DNA of 64,000 nt, from contig OZ038321.1 of the NCBI GenBank assembly GCA_964035795.1, positions 20,896,283 to 20,960,282 on the forward strand, in the 5' to 3' direction. A model generated the notes under the pieces. It did no database searches, had not been told where the DNA came from, and saw only the letters and a list, made by a program, of their open reading frames with translations. A program made the position numbers and the translations under genes. Positions 14,298 to 28,201 of this stretch are shown here, in pieces; the stretch's first letter is position 1; every line of letters starts with the position of its first letter. Source of the DNA: Pterobdella sp. o SKG-2022 (lineage: Eukaryota > Annelida > Clitellata > Hirudinida > Piscicolidae).

Positions 14298-14345
14298 GGA
14301 ACTAACAAAGTCATCGACCTTAGAGATTGGGGAATCAATAAAATT

Positions 14346-17300
14346 AGAATTAGAAAAGCAGAAAAGTTATTCTTAAAGTTTCAAAATTTTTATAACCTAT
14401 TAAAGTTATTTTTAAAGTTTTGAAATTGTTCGAAAAAAATACATATAAGAATTCATAGTTGTTATACAACATGAAGAATTTGTTTGATGTCGAAGATTTT
14501 CGTAAGATGATCTTACCTTTCCAAATAAAAACACTTGTCATAGTTAAAACAGCAGTCTAAACAGAATACAATGTTGGTAAACAAGAGTTCACCAGGTTCT
14601 ATAAAAATACAATAATCCTTCGTTTCAATCAAATTATTGTCTGAAACTGTCAATAAGATTTATTTTAGAGTTGCTTTTGCACATTTTCGTTAAAGACTAC
14701 AAATAATTTGAAATTAAAAAATCACAAGTTTTAGAATATTTTCACTATAATTTGACAAACCTTATTTTATATCATACATTTTTAGCTTGTTTAATAGTTC
14801 TTTCGAAGCATAAATTCAATCAAAGTCTCAAAATGGACAAACCGGGCAGATCCGTATTTCGGAACAAATACGTTCTTATTTATAAAAGTGATCTTACGTA
14901 GAAAATACATTATTTATTATCTTGATGCTATTGATTCCATTTTTTTTAATTTTGGGATTTTCTTTATTTAGTTTATATATTAGCTATGAAAGCAAAATAA
15001 TTTGGTAGTAACCGATATTTTTTTAAAATTTTATACTTTTAACGAAAAACACCCGTTAAGAGGGATTTTTAATACATTTATTGCAAGTCAAAAGCCATAA
15101 TTATATAGCTTTTGATTCTCAATAAATGTATTAAAAAATTCCTCTTAACTGATGTTTTTCGTTACAAACTATTAGAGAAAAACACATCCGATGTCTCTGA
15201 AAAGTTAAAATATTAACTTCGAAATGTGGTTCAAAAACTCATTGTTTTATATAAGAATAATTTTCTTGCTATAACCTTACTGCTTTTTTTATTTCTTGAA
15301 ATCTACGATGATTAATTTGGAAAAATTTCAGTTTGTTAGCCCATGTATCAAATTATTTTTTTCAAAAATGAACTTTTATTTATAGGTAAAAACGATTTCG
15401 AGTGAAAATAGATAGATCAAACTTAAGAAGCGATTAATTAAAAAGTTCCCAACCTTTTTTCACCCTTGTTTATATAGTTAAATAGAGAAATATTCTTCGA
15501 TGACTCGAGGAACAAACTTATGTTATTTTAATACCAAGTATCGTTTTCAATTCTTGGTACATTCGAATTTTTAATAAAAACAACGAAGCTCGTGTCTATC
15601 TTTCAAACATTCAAAATAGAAGCTCAACGGATTTTTAACTATGAATACATGCTTTGTCAATCGAAATATGTTGAAAATTATTTCATTGAAATCATAAGAA
15701 ATCTTTGAATTTTCATGATCATTCAATTTAATATAAATGCTCACAAAAGAAAATCATGAGATTTTGCATAAAAAGCTCACTCGTTACTTTTTTTACAAAT
15801 CTCACCAAGTCTTTTAAAACTTAGATGAATATCTGATATTTGCTAAGTTGAAACCATGAATTAATTTCTTAACAAGCTAATGTCATGAGTGATAAGCGAT
15901 GGGTAGAATTTTGTTTAAATTTACACAAAATAATTTTTAGTGATTGAAAAAGGTGAGATTGCAAAGGTGTATTTTTTATATAAAACTTTTCAAAGCTTAT
16001 TCTATCGAAAGAGAATGTTCTACAAATTATTATTCATCCATAAAACTGATTAATCAACACTTGGTTAATAAGAAAAAGCTTTATCTTCAATAAATTTTCA
16101 AAAACTTTGTTTCAATCAGCAATCCTCATTGTTCTAGTGACTTTATTGACTAAAAAAAAATTCTATCTTATACCTTTCAATAAGTAGCACTAGCCTTGAA
16201 GATTCTTATAATTAGCAATGAAATTAAATCCGTCAACCACTTTAATGATCTCTGAATCTACTTTGTAGCTATTAATTTATTGTAAGTTAGGAAAACACGA
16301 TACCCTAATCTACATTAGTTTCCTGATGATGGTATAGCAATTTATTAAAAAGCTGTGGGTCAATAAGAAATTTAAACTTTATCGTATTTTTCTGATTCAA
16401 ATTTTTGAAGCTAAAAACACAGTTTCAATTTATCATCTTTAACACTACCATAGGGTTTATAGCCTATCAAAATGTTTATGATACGTGTTGAATTGAGAGC
16501 TATTTACAAATATAATAATCAAGAATAATTCTATTTATATTTTTTTTGCTATTATACGCAAGAAAATAATATCATTGATCTAATGTTACAAAATAAGATG
16601 CTTATGTTACTTTTAAGGTTTTCTGATGCTTTTTGCACGGCCGATTTGAATCAAAGACCTGCTGCATTACAAAATAAATTAGAAAACAAAATTTTTAAAT
16701 CTTTTCAGCTGTGTGTTTATTAAATTAAGTAATTTATTTTCAAACGTCTAACCTAAAAAAGGTCAGTTCGTTACAATATTTCATAAGAGTGTTATAAAAA
16801 TAACTCCCTTATCTCTGTGAATTTACGCTATAATGAAATAAATAGTAGAAAAACACTGCTAAAAGGCCTTCAGAACTACACTCTAATTCTCTTTAGGAAT
16901 TCATGTCCATATAATGGAGATTTTTCATATTTCTGTTTCATTGTATCAATTCTTCATAAAGGGTTAATGTTGTATCGGTTTAAACTGTCTAACAGAGTTG
17001 GTCGGGTTAACAGTATGATGGCTTAAAGCTTATGTTTTTATAAACATAATTAAATGTGGGGTTGAAAAATAACTGCATTAAGTGTACGCCATTATGTAGG
17101 CATGAACTGTATTATTGAAATTTAATTTTTCCAAAAATATATTCATATAAGAAAATTTTTCTTTTGAGATGTAAAATTGAAATTTATTGAACATAAAAAC
17201 ACATAAAATGTCTTTAAAAAGTTGTATATAAATCCTAAGTTTCTCAATTTCTTATTAAAAATTGAAAATAATCACTTCAATTATTCGGGATTCTATTTCA

Positions 17301-18568
17301 TGGTTATGAGAGTGTTTGAATTTATATTTTGACTGAGAATAATAAAAAATTTTTTGAATATTCATCAAAAATTCTTTGTCGAAGAAGTTTTTGATGCTGC
17401 AATATTAAACTTTTCAATTCATTTTGCAGCGTACACTACATAAAGCAAGTATCAAGACAAAGAAAAGATATTTCTCAAACAGGTCGTTTCATCAAAAAGG
17501 AGAAAAAATTTATTAACAAAAACTTTGATTAAAAAAACCAAACTATGAAAGGGAAACTGAAAAATGTAATAAATGAAATAAAAAAGTGTAAACTTAAAAG
17601 TATTTTTTATGGAAAAACCCAACTAAGAAATGAGACAAAGAGTTTTTCGTAATTTGTAACTTCTTTATTTAACGTTTTTATTCACTAATGAATGCTTTTT
17701 ATATCTTTTTATATCTTCGTTTTGCATTATGAGTTAATAAAGTTGTTTGAAGTGCTTTCCACTTGAAGTTCACTTGATGTTGCGAGGTCCAAGTTGATTT
17801 TGGTCATTAATTGCATTCGTATTTCTCTCTTTTTTGTATCGATATTTTTTGACTTTTTTTATTTATTTCATTATTGTATGGATTCCAATATAAAAGCTTT
17901 CATTTTTAGTATTTCTAAGATTTTAATTTTAGCAAATAATTAAAATTATATCAGCATTATTATAAGGAATCAAATTTTCTTTTTTTGAAATAACAGAAAA
18001 ATTAATATTTGATTGAAAATTTTTTTTCCAATTTTTCATTAACTTAATCTTATTTACTACATGGCTATAGTAATATACAATATTATCAGCATCTCACCAC
18101 CTCTCTTGTATAAGCTAGTGCAAGCAGGTTTACTATATAAAAGTAACTTCAAAAGCATTATTTCTTACACGCGCGATTTCATTTCTGTGTTTCTTTTGCC
18201 GATTTTTGATAATTTTTCTGCATTTTTATATTTTAAACTAATTTAATTTTTGATTGGATGTTGTTAAAGGTTTGAGTTTTCGAGTTTAATATTGAATATA
18301 ATTGTTCACAAAAATATTTGCAATCATTCGAATCACTCCTGAAAAAACTTGAAGAGAAGTTGAAAGTCGAAGAAATAAATGAGACTTGAACCGATGTCGT
18401 TTGTGAAAATACTTTAGCTTAATACGATTAGAAGAAAAAAAAGTTAGATTTTTATTATTTTTACCAAAAAAAACAAATTTCGCTTAGATACTGAAACGAT
18501 TTCAGTGATTAAAGATTTAAAAACTTGAACTATTATCTTTTATAGATAACACAACCAACCCACTTCTA
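14346..18568. other. AT-rich intergenic stretch upstream of the GPCR
   Basis: No exon recognised. It contains hairpin copy D (15040-15165). Just before the GPCR start there is an acceptor-like TATCTTTTATAG at 18533-18544, so a non-coding leader exon may lie in this stretch. Confidence 0.4.
15040..15165. repeat. Palindromic MITE-like element, copy D (divergent)
   Basis: Left arm AACGAAAAACACCCGTTAAG and onwards, with TTTTTAATACATTTATTG; the right arm is its reverse complement with several mismatches. The inner word TACATTTATTG followed by an AAAGC-type word resembles the arms of copies A and B, suggesting a related subfamily. No coding capacity. Confidence 0.6.
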
Positions 18569-21500
18569 ATGACAACCCTACAGAACATGACCATGTGGAA
18601 GTGTATCTTTATTCTTAGCTTCCTCCTTTTTCACACACTGGCAGATGACGACTATTCTCCCGAAGAAGCTGTCAAACTTTTCCCAAAAAACTCCTTCAGG
18701 CTCGTTTCACAAACGCCACCCATCTCACACACCACCAGGAACACCATGCCTCTACGCAACATAGACCTTGAAAGGGCTTACTCCATCATGAATTTAGATG
18801 ACAATAAACTCTCAAGATACGACGCAAATAATTTCACGTTGTTATCCAGAAATTTCAATCCTGCAAATATTTTCGAAATAAATGTAAATTCTTCAAGTGT
18901 TGGTGGTAAAAACTGTCAAAATATTTTGAATTTAAATCTTAGAAAAGGTTTTTTGCCTGTTGTTATAATTATTTTGGCCATAGTTGGACTTGTGACAAAT
19001 TCATTTCCACTCATTTCATTCATTTTCTCGAAGTCTCTTAGGAATGGTACATATCATTTTTTCACATTTGAAGATATAGTTTCAATTTATATTTTTAGAT
19101 GATAAACTTTGAGCATTTTTTTGTTCATTTTTATGTTGATTTAAAATTGTTGGAAACTTGTAGTTAATGATTTTACGAATTCGAAATGATATCCTATATT
19201 TTCAAACAAACCATATTCAATTTCCAATATTTAATGCTAAAAAATGATTAAAAAACACTCAAAATAGTATCCAATACATAAACTGCCCCCACACAGGCCA
19301 TACCCTGCTGTTAGTAAACGTAGTGATAGCTGATCTTCTCTACATCTGTTCCATATTACCTTTGGTGTCATTGCACTTCACTGAGTCCCAACCTTACACA
19401 CCTCATGTAACTGCTTGCAGGTTTTTTATGTTATTATCATAATAATTTTTTAAAGTTCTGTAGATTTAATGGGTTTGATTTTTGGCTATGAATACTAAAA
19501 CTAATTCTTTATAATAGCAGAAAATTTTCAGTGAAACTTAAACATCAAAAATTTTTATAGTTTGCGATGTAAAATATGAGTTAAAAAAACTAAAAAAAAT
19601 AGATTGACAAATATTTAGTAAGGTTGGTGCAAAAAAAATATTAAAGAGTATAAAATTTATAATTAAAACACTCTTAATACTCACCACACTATGCCGAAGC
19701 CTTTACGAAAATCTAATCAAATCAAAATCTTTTCCATGAAACACAGACTGGGCCACTACATGATTTTGGTGAGTGTGTATGTCTTCATGTACATCCTGGT
19801 GGTCGCTTGTCTGTTTGTACTTATGAACGGCCTCTGCTACAACAGGCCTTCAGATCTCATCGTTTCTCATGGACTCAAAAGCCAGAATATCAAGTGATTT
19901 CATATTTAGTTGTCAAATATTAATCAGTAGTTTGTTTCATTTATTTACAAGATTAACTTCGCTCTAAGAATGATTGTTTATTATCTATGCGGTACACGAA
20001 AACCATACTTGAACGTTTTCATTTTAGTCGATATGCCTTACTTGAACTCAATAATTTCATTCGAAGCTTTAGGTAACATAGTTTGGCTATAGTTTTATTA
20101 GCAATAGAAAAATACCAAAAAAAATTGGTTTTAAGTTATTAACACACGAAATTTTTTGATTTAAAATGACCTAACAAGGATTTCCCTAATCATCACCAGG
20201 TTTCATAATCAGTCAAAAATTTTCGTGTGCGTTTCTCATGATACGAATACACGTCGTTTGTTTCAAAAGTGAAAATAACATACTGAAAAAGGAAAAATTT
20301 ACTAAAAAATTAATTCAACTTCAATTTAAATTAGGAAGTTTTTCACGACATTTCAAATTGAAAAAATTTTTAGAAAAAATTTGATTTATCGTTTGAGAGG
20401 TATTTAGGACACTTGAACTTAATAAAAATGAACTAAACGATTTTTCAATTGAAACAAATCTGAGTAATGAATGTGAGATTAATTTCTTAAACTCAACCAT
20501 AAGTAAGATAAAACAACTTGTTAATCATGAATAATAGCACCCAAGAGATAAATCATGCATAGACCAATTAAAACTAAGCCAGATTTAAATAAAAATTATT
20601 TTGGATGTGACGGATAAAAGAATTAAAAAAAAGAAAAAAAACCTCTCACTGACCTGCGATATATGCGTTTATATTTAATCGTGTTTTCAACCAGAAAAAA
20701 ATATAAATTTATGAAACATAATATTTCAATTTAAAATTATAACACCGAAAAACAAAATAAAATAAAAATTGAATAAAGTTGTAAATTCTAATGGAAATGA
20801 AGCTTTTCGAAGGTTTCAAATTGAATTAGATGTAAAATGAGACGAGAGATGCTAGTGAGAGTGAGTAAAAGTGAACAAGTGATTAATTTCAATGGTGTTA
20901 TAATGGAGGGATTGAGGAAAGGAGAGTAGAATGTTAATTCTAAAATATATAGCAAATAATTGTTTTTCTATTTTATTAAAAAAATTGAATGCCATTAACA
21001 CTAGTTGGAAACAGATTGAACTATTTGAATGAGAATAATAAAATAAGACAAATTAATTAAATCAAACGTTGAAAAAATCACGTGTTGAATCCGTAAAACG
21101 TTAATAAAAAAACTCATTAGTTTAAAAATATGTTAAGTCGAAAGCATATGAACAAAGTTTAAAAACATATGCACTGGTTAGTTAACCAAAATCTACCAAA
21201 AACTTAGTGTTAAAAAATTTCTGTAACCTAGCTGTTTGAATAATTCACTGAAAGAACCAATGTGTTTTGAGATCTGCTTTCTCTAGATTGTTCTGTCAGG
21301 TTTTTATGATGTAACCAAATGAAAAAACAGCTTTAAAGAAACAATCTTACGGTATGCAGTCATGACGTGCCAGAGTATTCATGGAAAAAGTAGATGCTAT
21401 AGTAAAGTAAATGGGATTGAACAAATGAAAAAAAATATGACATTGCACCAGACCACGTAAAAAGCCATGAAGTAGTAACGGTTGTTGTAAATTGCAGAGG

Positions 21501-24500
21501 TTTACAAAAGCAGACGTTTAATAAAGCTTAAGAAAAATTTTAAAAAGCTGTTTCACTGATAATCAAAAATATTTTTATAAAATTAATATCTGAATGATTC
21601 AATTTAAAAATAAAAAACCCACGAGCCGTAGACATTTTATAGCATAATTATCGTCCAAAACATCTCTGAAAAATATTTCTTTGATGAAAAGAATTTACAA
21701 AAAAACAACTTAAAAGAGAAAAAGATAATGATAATTTTTAATTAATATTGGAATTCTCAACAATGTTTTCTTAACAAAAATGATGGTGTGAAAAGAATGT
21801 AGAGAGTTGTATAGTGATATGACAAGGTTGTTTTAGAGTTCAATTTGTTCAATTAATCACTTGATGTTTTATTTGGGGAATTTAAGTTTTGTGCTGTGTT
21901 TTGTAAAAGGTTTGTTTTTTTTTTCATAAGCATGTCGAAAACTATTAAAAGATAGCTTTATAAAAATTTTAGAACAAACTTTATAATAACATTTCAATGT
22001 TCACTGACTCAAATGTTTTTCTTCAAGATCTCTCTCCCTCATTTCATCTGGAGTCTTGTGTTTAGTGGTTTGGTTGTCATTTGTCTTGTCTCACGCCCAC
22101 ATCCTCTTTTCTACATCAAACCACCTCATAACCTCATCAATCTATCAACCCTTCATCTGTCGCCTTCCCAGCCAACCAAACTTTGATGAAGCTTTTTGGG
22201 AAAACTATACAAAAGAGCAGAATGAAGACGAGAAAGTCAAAACATTATGGGTAAAAAGCTTTTTGTTTTAATGAATTTAAATTCAAATACCCTATTAAAT
22301 CAATTATCACTGACTGAAATTGAAACATTCCAAAGGATATAAATTTTCTCAAATATAGTCAAATTAAAAATGCTGAAATTTTTTGGAGTTTTATTTAATT
22401 TTTTTAAACAAAAATCTTAGAAGCTGTGCTAAAATTTATTGACTTATTTCAAGCAGTGATATTGGAAAAAGAGAAACTAGCGATTCATACGCTTCAATTA
22501 ATCGTTAAAAAAAAGTATCAAACTTAGTCTCAATTACGAAAAGCTTTTTACAATCTACTATTGGATTTTAAATTCTAATTGTTTCAATACGAATCCATCA
22601 TATTTGAAATATTTTACTAACATTTTTGACTCTATTTCTCATTTAATATTCAAAACTTGTGAAACATTGGATGATCAAGTTTACTCAGATTCATTCAAAG
22701 TTAAGCACCACTTATAATTAGTCGACTTCTAATTTCATAGCAATTTCAAATCTTTAAAATTAATTTTCACACTTTCACGAATCATATTTTTTGTTGTTCG
22801 ATTTTGAAGAGATTTTCGCAGTATTTTTCATAAAAATAAAATCCTTGATTACTTCCAGCATTTTCAATACTTCTGTGCTTCTCAATGCTTGAGGCTGTTT
22901 GCTCAGTTTTAATGATAGCCTGGCATGCTGGTCAATAAAACACACCATAGAAGAATATTTGACTATTTACTATGCTCACCAATTTGAATAAAAGAAAAGA
23001 TTTTTAATTTATGGTATATTAGCTAAACAATATCATGACTAAGATAAAACATGAAATTTTTATATAAATCAAAATGATAAAGATAAGATTTATGAAATAC
23101 TAGAATTTCTACACATAATCAACTTTTGACAGTGAGTTTTTACAAGCATCGTAATCTGAGTTATCTTTCCTCTTTCATGCCCATTATATCTGAAAAAATG
23201 TCTAAATGAAGAATTTATTACAAAATATTCTTTTGAAAATTTTAAAATTTTTTGGAAATATTTAGTTAATAAAACAAATAAAAGCTGATACCTCGTTTGT
23301 ATTTGACCAGCTATAACTCGATCTGATGTATGCAAGCACGCATTTTTCCATTGATGAATTTCATCTTCGTTATTTATTGGCAGTCCATTAAGATCTTGAA
23401 GGAGAAAATATAAAATAGAAATAAATTTTCAAAATTGATTAATAAGTTTATATTTCTTTTTTTTGCAATTGTTTGTTGAATTTTTAAGATATTTAATTCA
23501 ATTTTATTCACTGAAAATGATATTCAAATTCGTTATAATTTAAAAGTTGACATGAAGTAGTGCCCTGTAAAACCTTCCAATTTTGAAACCCCACTTAGAA
23601 GGCTGCTTATATAATGAAAAACATATTGTTTGATAGATTTGACTATTTGATAAAAATTTTTTCTCATTTCATTCCATACTTCTATAGTCAAAAGTTAAGT
23701 TTGCTAAGATGTCAAACACTTGCTATCAATAAAGTTGTAACATGAAATTTCAAAAAAATAATTAGTGTAATAGAGAGAAAAATATATGACTATTTACTTC
23801 TCTCGAATAAAAAAAAAATTTTTGCAAGTATATGTTTTTTTTAAGTTTTTCATAAAACTAGCACTATTGTCATTCATTAGACAAATATCAGTTAATTATT
23901 TTAACTTTTATTAAACTGTTCGTTTAATCCGCTAAACTATTAGCTTTTTTCAAATTTAATCTTTTTATCTTCCTGCATTTCGGTTCAGAAATAGTTGAAA
24001 TGGTGGGTTATATGAGTAGAATTTAAAAAATCTTTTCTACAACATTTATTCATTGAATAACTTTTTAATTTAATTTTTTCCAATATGGTTCAAGAAACTT
24101 TCCCAATAAATATCTATGAGGAAAAATATAAAAAAACAACATTGTAAAACAGTGTTAATTTGCACACTTATGGTTTCGAATCTACAACCAATTAACTTTT
24201 CAATCTGTTTCATCATAAATAACATCAAATATGAATCAAAATCTTTGAATTAATAAAGTTCATTTTAGGATGCTAATGGCTTGCGCTTCTCTCTTTAATG
24301 ATAAGATCTTACAAATGTACATCTTCAAATCAATGCATTAGAAAGTCTACAAATGAAAAAAAACAATATGTTTAGATTTCATTTTCACTTTTCAATTAAA
24401 TTTAAATAGTTTCTAGACAGATATACACCCATTTTATAAGCTTTAAATCACCCTTTCAAAGAACCGTTTCATTTGCATAGTTAAGTGAGAAGATAAACTC

Positions 24501-25362
24501 AAACTGATAAAACTCATGCGAGAAGAAGTCTTTATTAAATGAATTTTAAATGAGAAAATAACTGAAACAAATCATTCTAATTGGAAGTATTTCCATAGTA
24601 AATGTTTTTAATTGTGAATGAAATCGTTAACAACTACTGATTGCTAGTTTTGAACATATTGAAACATTAACTCAAGATCGCTTTTTTTCATTTGGTTAAA
24701 AAAATCGACCTTTCAATTAATGATGTTAAACCTCAATACGTTTGCAGATGACCTTTCTCATATGTGCTTTCCTCATCCCCTTAATCACAGTTCTGCTCAT
24801 AAGCTCATTCGTCATCTTCACTACCAAATCTCTACAACGCAACAAACTCAACACTTATAAGAACAATTACAATAGTTACGAAAACGCCCACCATAAGGCA
24901 GCTTTATTCTATGAAAGCATTCAAAACAAAAAAAATAATTTCAAAAATAAAAGAGATTTGGCGATTGTGGTGATGGTAACAGTCATCGTGAAAGTTCTCA
25001 GTTGGCTGCCTTCTTTTGTGGTGTTGTTTGTGGCATCAAAACTGCAAAAGAGTGAAAAAAATTGCGATAAGTTTATAGTGTTGCAGAGATTCGAACTGAT
25101 AGCCTTGTGTGTAACTTTGACTTGCTGTTGGGTAACGCCAGTTGTGTTGTTCACGTTAGTGCCAAACTTTAAACACTTCATAAAAAATTGTAATAAAAAA
25201 GAAAAAAAGACCAAAACACTGATGCTTGGAGGCATCACATTGAATCCAGCCCTTGCAAACAGGTCGAGTCTGCTGAAGCACCTGAATGAAGGCTCCAAAA
25301 TGAATGAAACTATCATGTCTATCATTTCTGATTCATCCAACCATATTAACTATCTTTCGTGA
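18569..25362 (+). CDS. Class A (rhodopsin-like) peptide GPCR, allatostatin-A/galanin-receptor-like, lacking DRY
   Basis: Five exons join in phase: 18569-19046, 19297-19420, 19747-19893, 22028-22250 and 24748-25362, giving 528 aa. Residues 1-25 look like a signal peptide (CIFILSFLLFHTLA), followed by a long N-terminus with N-glycosylation sites (N88, N107). TM1 has N144 (GLVTN). TM2 has D172 (NVVIADLLY). TM3 starts at C200 (CRLGHYMILVSVYVFMY). TM4 has W265. The second extracellular loop has C294, the expected disulfide partner of C200. TM5 has P335, TM6 SWLP (W410, P412) and TM7 P455. The DRY position reads FVL (224-226) and NPxxY reads TPVVL, so both activation motifs are absent. Third-loop lysines are abundant. 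A possible AATAAA lies at 25563. The ligand is unknown, and the receptor grouping rests on the TM3 resemblance only. The introns (326, 2,134 and 2,497 bp) hold nothing recognised. Confidence 0.88.
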
Positions 25363-25776
25363 ACACTCAATGAAGGCCAACTGTACAAAATGAAACTGGG
25401 GGGTTTGATTTTAGGGGTATACTTCAAATGAATGAAATCGATTAATTTTATATGAAGCTTTGTATAATACCGTGTAATACGAGAAAATAATCTTCGAAAT
25501 GTATATAACTCAAATCATCGAAGTTATGAAAATTATGTAGTTATGTATTAATTTCAAGCTATAATAAATATTAGTAGTGTAATCTTTTTGCTAGTTTTTC
25601 AGAACTGATTTCCACTGTTTGGTATAAAAAACAACATTAACTGGTTAGCCCTAGTGTACAATATGAAACTTGTTATATTTCACTATCAAATTATACCACT
25701 GCATCTGAAGTTGTCCGCATGTTTTTATAATCCGGGAAGATTCAAGCATTTAGAGCGTATATATTTAATTAAGATA

Positions 25777-25885
25777 TCAATGAACATTAACGTCGATATT
25801 ATGAGAAAAAATTTTAGTACATTTATTAGCAAAAAAATAGCTAGAATTTTCGGTAGGTATAACCTTACCATAATACGTTAGCATA
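25777..25885 (+). repeat. MITE-like element, copy B (half element)
   Basis: The sequence from TGAACATTAACGTCGATATT to ATAATACGTTAGCAT matches, in order, the reverse complement of the right arm and centre of copy A. Shared words include TTTAGTACATTTATTAGC, AGCTAGAATTTTCGGTA and ATAATACGTTAG. The opposite arm is absent, so this is a truncated copy. Confidence 0.65.
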
Positions 25886-28201
25886 AAATAAATGTGTTGA
25901 AATTATTGGTATTTATAGTAAAATAATTGTGTAGATTTAAGCAAGTACTAATTATAACTGGTTATTCATCTTTAAATTTATTTATGTCTGAAACTTTTAT
26001 TATATTCAAAATGTTTCGAGAATTTGTAGATGGTTATTCATCCTATGATTCTGAAATTTCAATTCATGTATAATACTATTTTAACGGAAACCTGTTTATT
26101 CGCCTGTTTTTGTTTTTATTGAACTGTCCCGTTTTCAAAAATTTTGTTTTAACACGGGTTATTTAAGCTTAAGCATTGTTTCAGAACAGTATTAATACAT
26201 GAAAAATTTTTACTAGCTTTTTGTGCATCAAATAAATCTTTCACGTTTAAATTTTCAAAACTCCATAATTCTCAATTGAAAAACAATGATTAAAAAATAT
26301 TCTTCGCTGGAGGGATTTCTACAGAAGAGGCGTATGAAAAGTAACACTTACAAGCCATGAGAAAAATAAGAATTTCAAAATTGCAGAGTTTTTTATGAAG
26401 CTGGAGTATCAGGTAAGGTAGAAATTGGTATGAAACCAACACAAGGAATTTTGAAGCAATGATGAAGGAAGAAGTTTTTCCATTTTTAAAATAATTTTTA
26501 TATGAATTTCTACTTATTCAAACATGTTTTACAATGTATAACAAATGAGTGTGCAGTTGATTTTAGTTTTCACTTAATAGTTTAGAAGCAATTCAACACA
26601 AAAGTCTCAATTTTGCCGTCCAATGTTTTAGTAAAAAGTCTATGCTTATTTGATTCAATGAGTTAATAGATAAATGTTAAATTTGAACGTTTGCGACAAG
26701 ATGTTGTGTAGAAGTTTGACTAAACAGTTTCTTCAACTTCTTTAGTTTGAGTTTGAGCATTGAAAAACTTCACACGGAATTGAAAATTTCACACCTTGAA
26801 AGCTCGTGTAAGTTATCACAGTAAGACGTGAGCCTTGTGTACGCCATATATGGATGTCTCTAAAAGGTTTTATTGAAAATAACGAATAGATCTATGGTTG
26901 GCTAAATTTACTGTAATAAATTCACAAAAAATCAATATTAAAATGCTATTTGATACTAATAGCGATGCGATTTTAAGCAACAATGCAACGATTTAAAAGT
27001 ACATGTTGATTTTTTTGTGAAATAATATATTTCTCTAACAAACTTGAAATCAATTGAATTCAAAATTGAAGACTTAAATGATATTTAATTTATTAAAAGA
27101 GAAAACATTTGAAGGAAGAGAAAGTAATCGAATAGAAAAATCAATTGTCATTAAATAACTTTATGAGTTTTGCTGATAAATGACTAAAATAATGAAGTTA
27201 TTTCTCAAAAATTGAAACCTCTAAATAATTATGTTATGTTTATTTTTTAACTTAAGTTACAAAAAAAAGCCATTCAATTGAATGAAAAGACATGAAACAT
27301 ACCAAAACATCTAAAATTTTAAAAATTTTCTTGACACGTAGCTTTTCGATATAATTTCTAAATCATCATCAGATAAGAAAGCCTATAAACACCTAAATTA
27401 ATAAATAAATACTCGTTACTAAATAGAGTATATGTTGAAATATTGTGGAATATCGTTATTAAAACTCTTTGAAGACGTGGAAAGGAATGGAGTTTTAAAA
27501 GCGAATAGATCTTTCATGTGGTCTTATTATTTCTTTTCAGTACAGGTTTTCATTTATATTTTTTATAAAAAACTTATTAATTAGTTGGAAATAATAATGT
27601 CAAAAGATCATCAACAACGAAGGCTGTTTTGACTATCATAAGCCTCGCTATGTCATTCTGAGTTCCTGGATAAAATTTTGTTGAAATTTATCTGATCAAT
27701 GTTTTCTATCATAAAAGTATGACATTTTATTTTTGTTTGATTATTTCTATTAAATGATTCAAACTCAATGACTAAAGCAATGTTTGCAAGCAAAGGCTAC
27801 TATTTCGAGTATGTTTATCTCTATCATAAAAATTTTATGTTTAATATTTTAAGCTCATATCTGGTTTATCTGAATTTTTCTATGAATAAGAAATTATTTA
27901 TTTTTATAATTTGATAAAGTTATCGATGTTATTATGTTTTTAAGTTTATGATTGAGAGTTTGTTCAATAGAAACAGCGTCAAATAGAAACCCCTTTCAAA
28001 ACCAATAACCTAGCTATTGAAGGGAACTTTATAACATACCAATTTTTTGATTGTCATAATGATGAGTTTATAATTAAACTACAGTTTTCTTATCCCATTT
28101 ATAGCTTCCATCTGGCCTATAAAAATACATTATTTTGGTTGTTTCTTACAGTTTCATAACTTTCAAAAATTATTTTCAGCAAATAGTTTAAGCCTAACGA
28201 T

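Larger units (their letters stand above)
12881..14345 (-). mobile_element. L2/CR1-type LINE, copy 1: 5'-truncated and internally deleted
   Basis: In minus orientation the element begins in the linker between endonuclease and reverse transcriptase. It runs through the RT fingers and first palm motifs and then jumps to the extreme 3' end. It finishes with TGTGCGCTCTACAAAT followed by an (AAT)n tail at 12908-12881. The same 3' terminus (TGTGCGCTATAAAAAT plus AAT units) ends the copy at 38808-43151, which establishes one family. Loss of the 5' end is usual for target-primed insertion. The internal gap of about 750 bases relative to copy 2 is additional damage. Confidence 0.9.

Noticed and set aside
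13576..14305. Plus-strand and second minus-strand frames in 13.5-14.3 kb
   Set aside because: Shadows of the LINE copy 1 reverse transcriptase frame.
19691..19746. MPKPLRKSNQIKIFSMKH as part of GPCR exon 3
   Set aside because: Starting exon 3 at 19747 gives a perfect TM3 (CRLGHYM...) and the right phase; the upstream residues are intron sequence.
24921..25340. 139-codon minus-strand frame
   Set aside because: Antisense to GPCR exon 5; the plus strand has the TM5-TM7 motifs.
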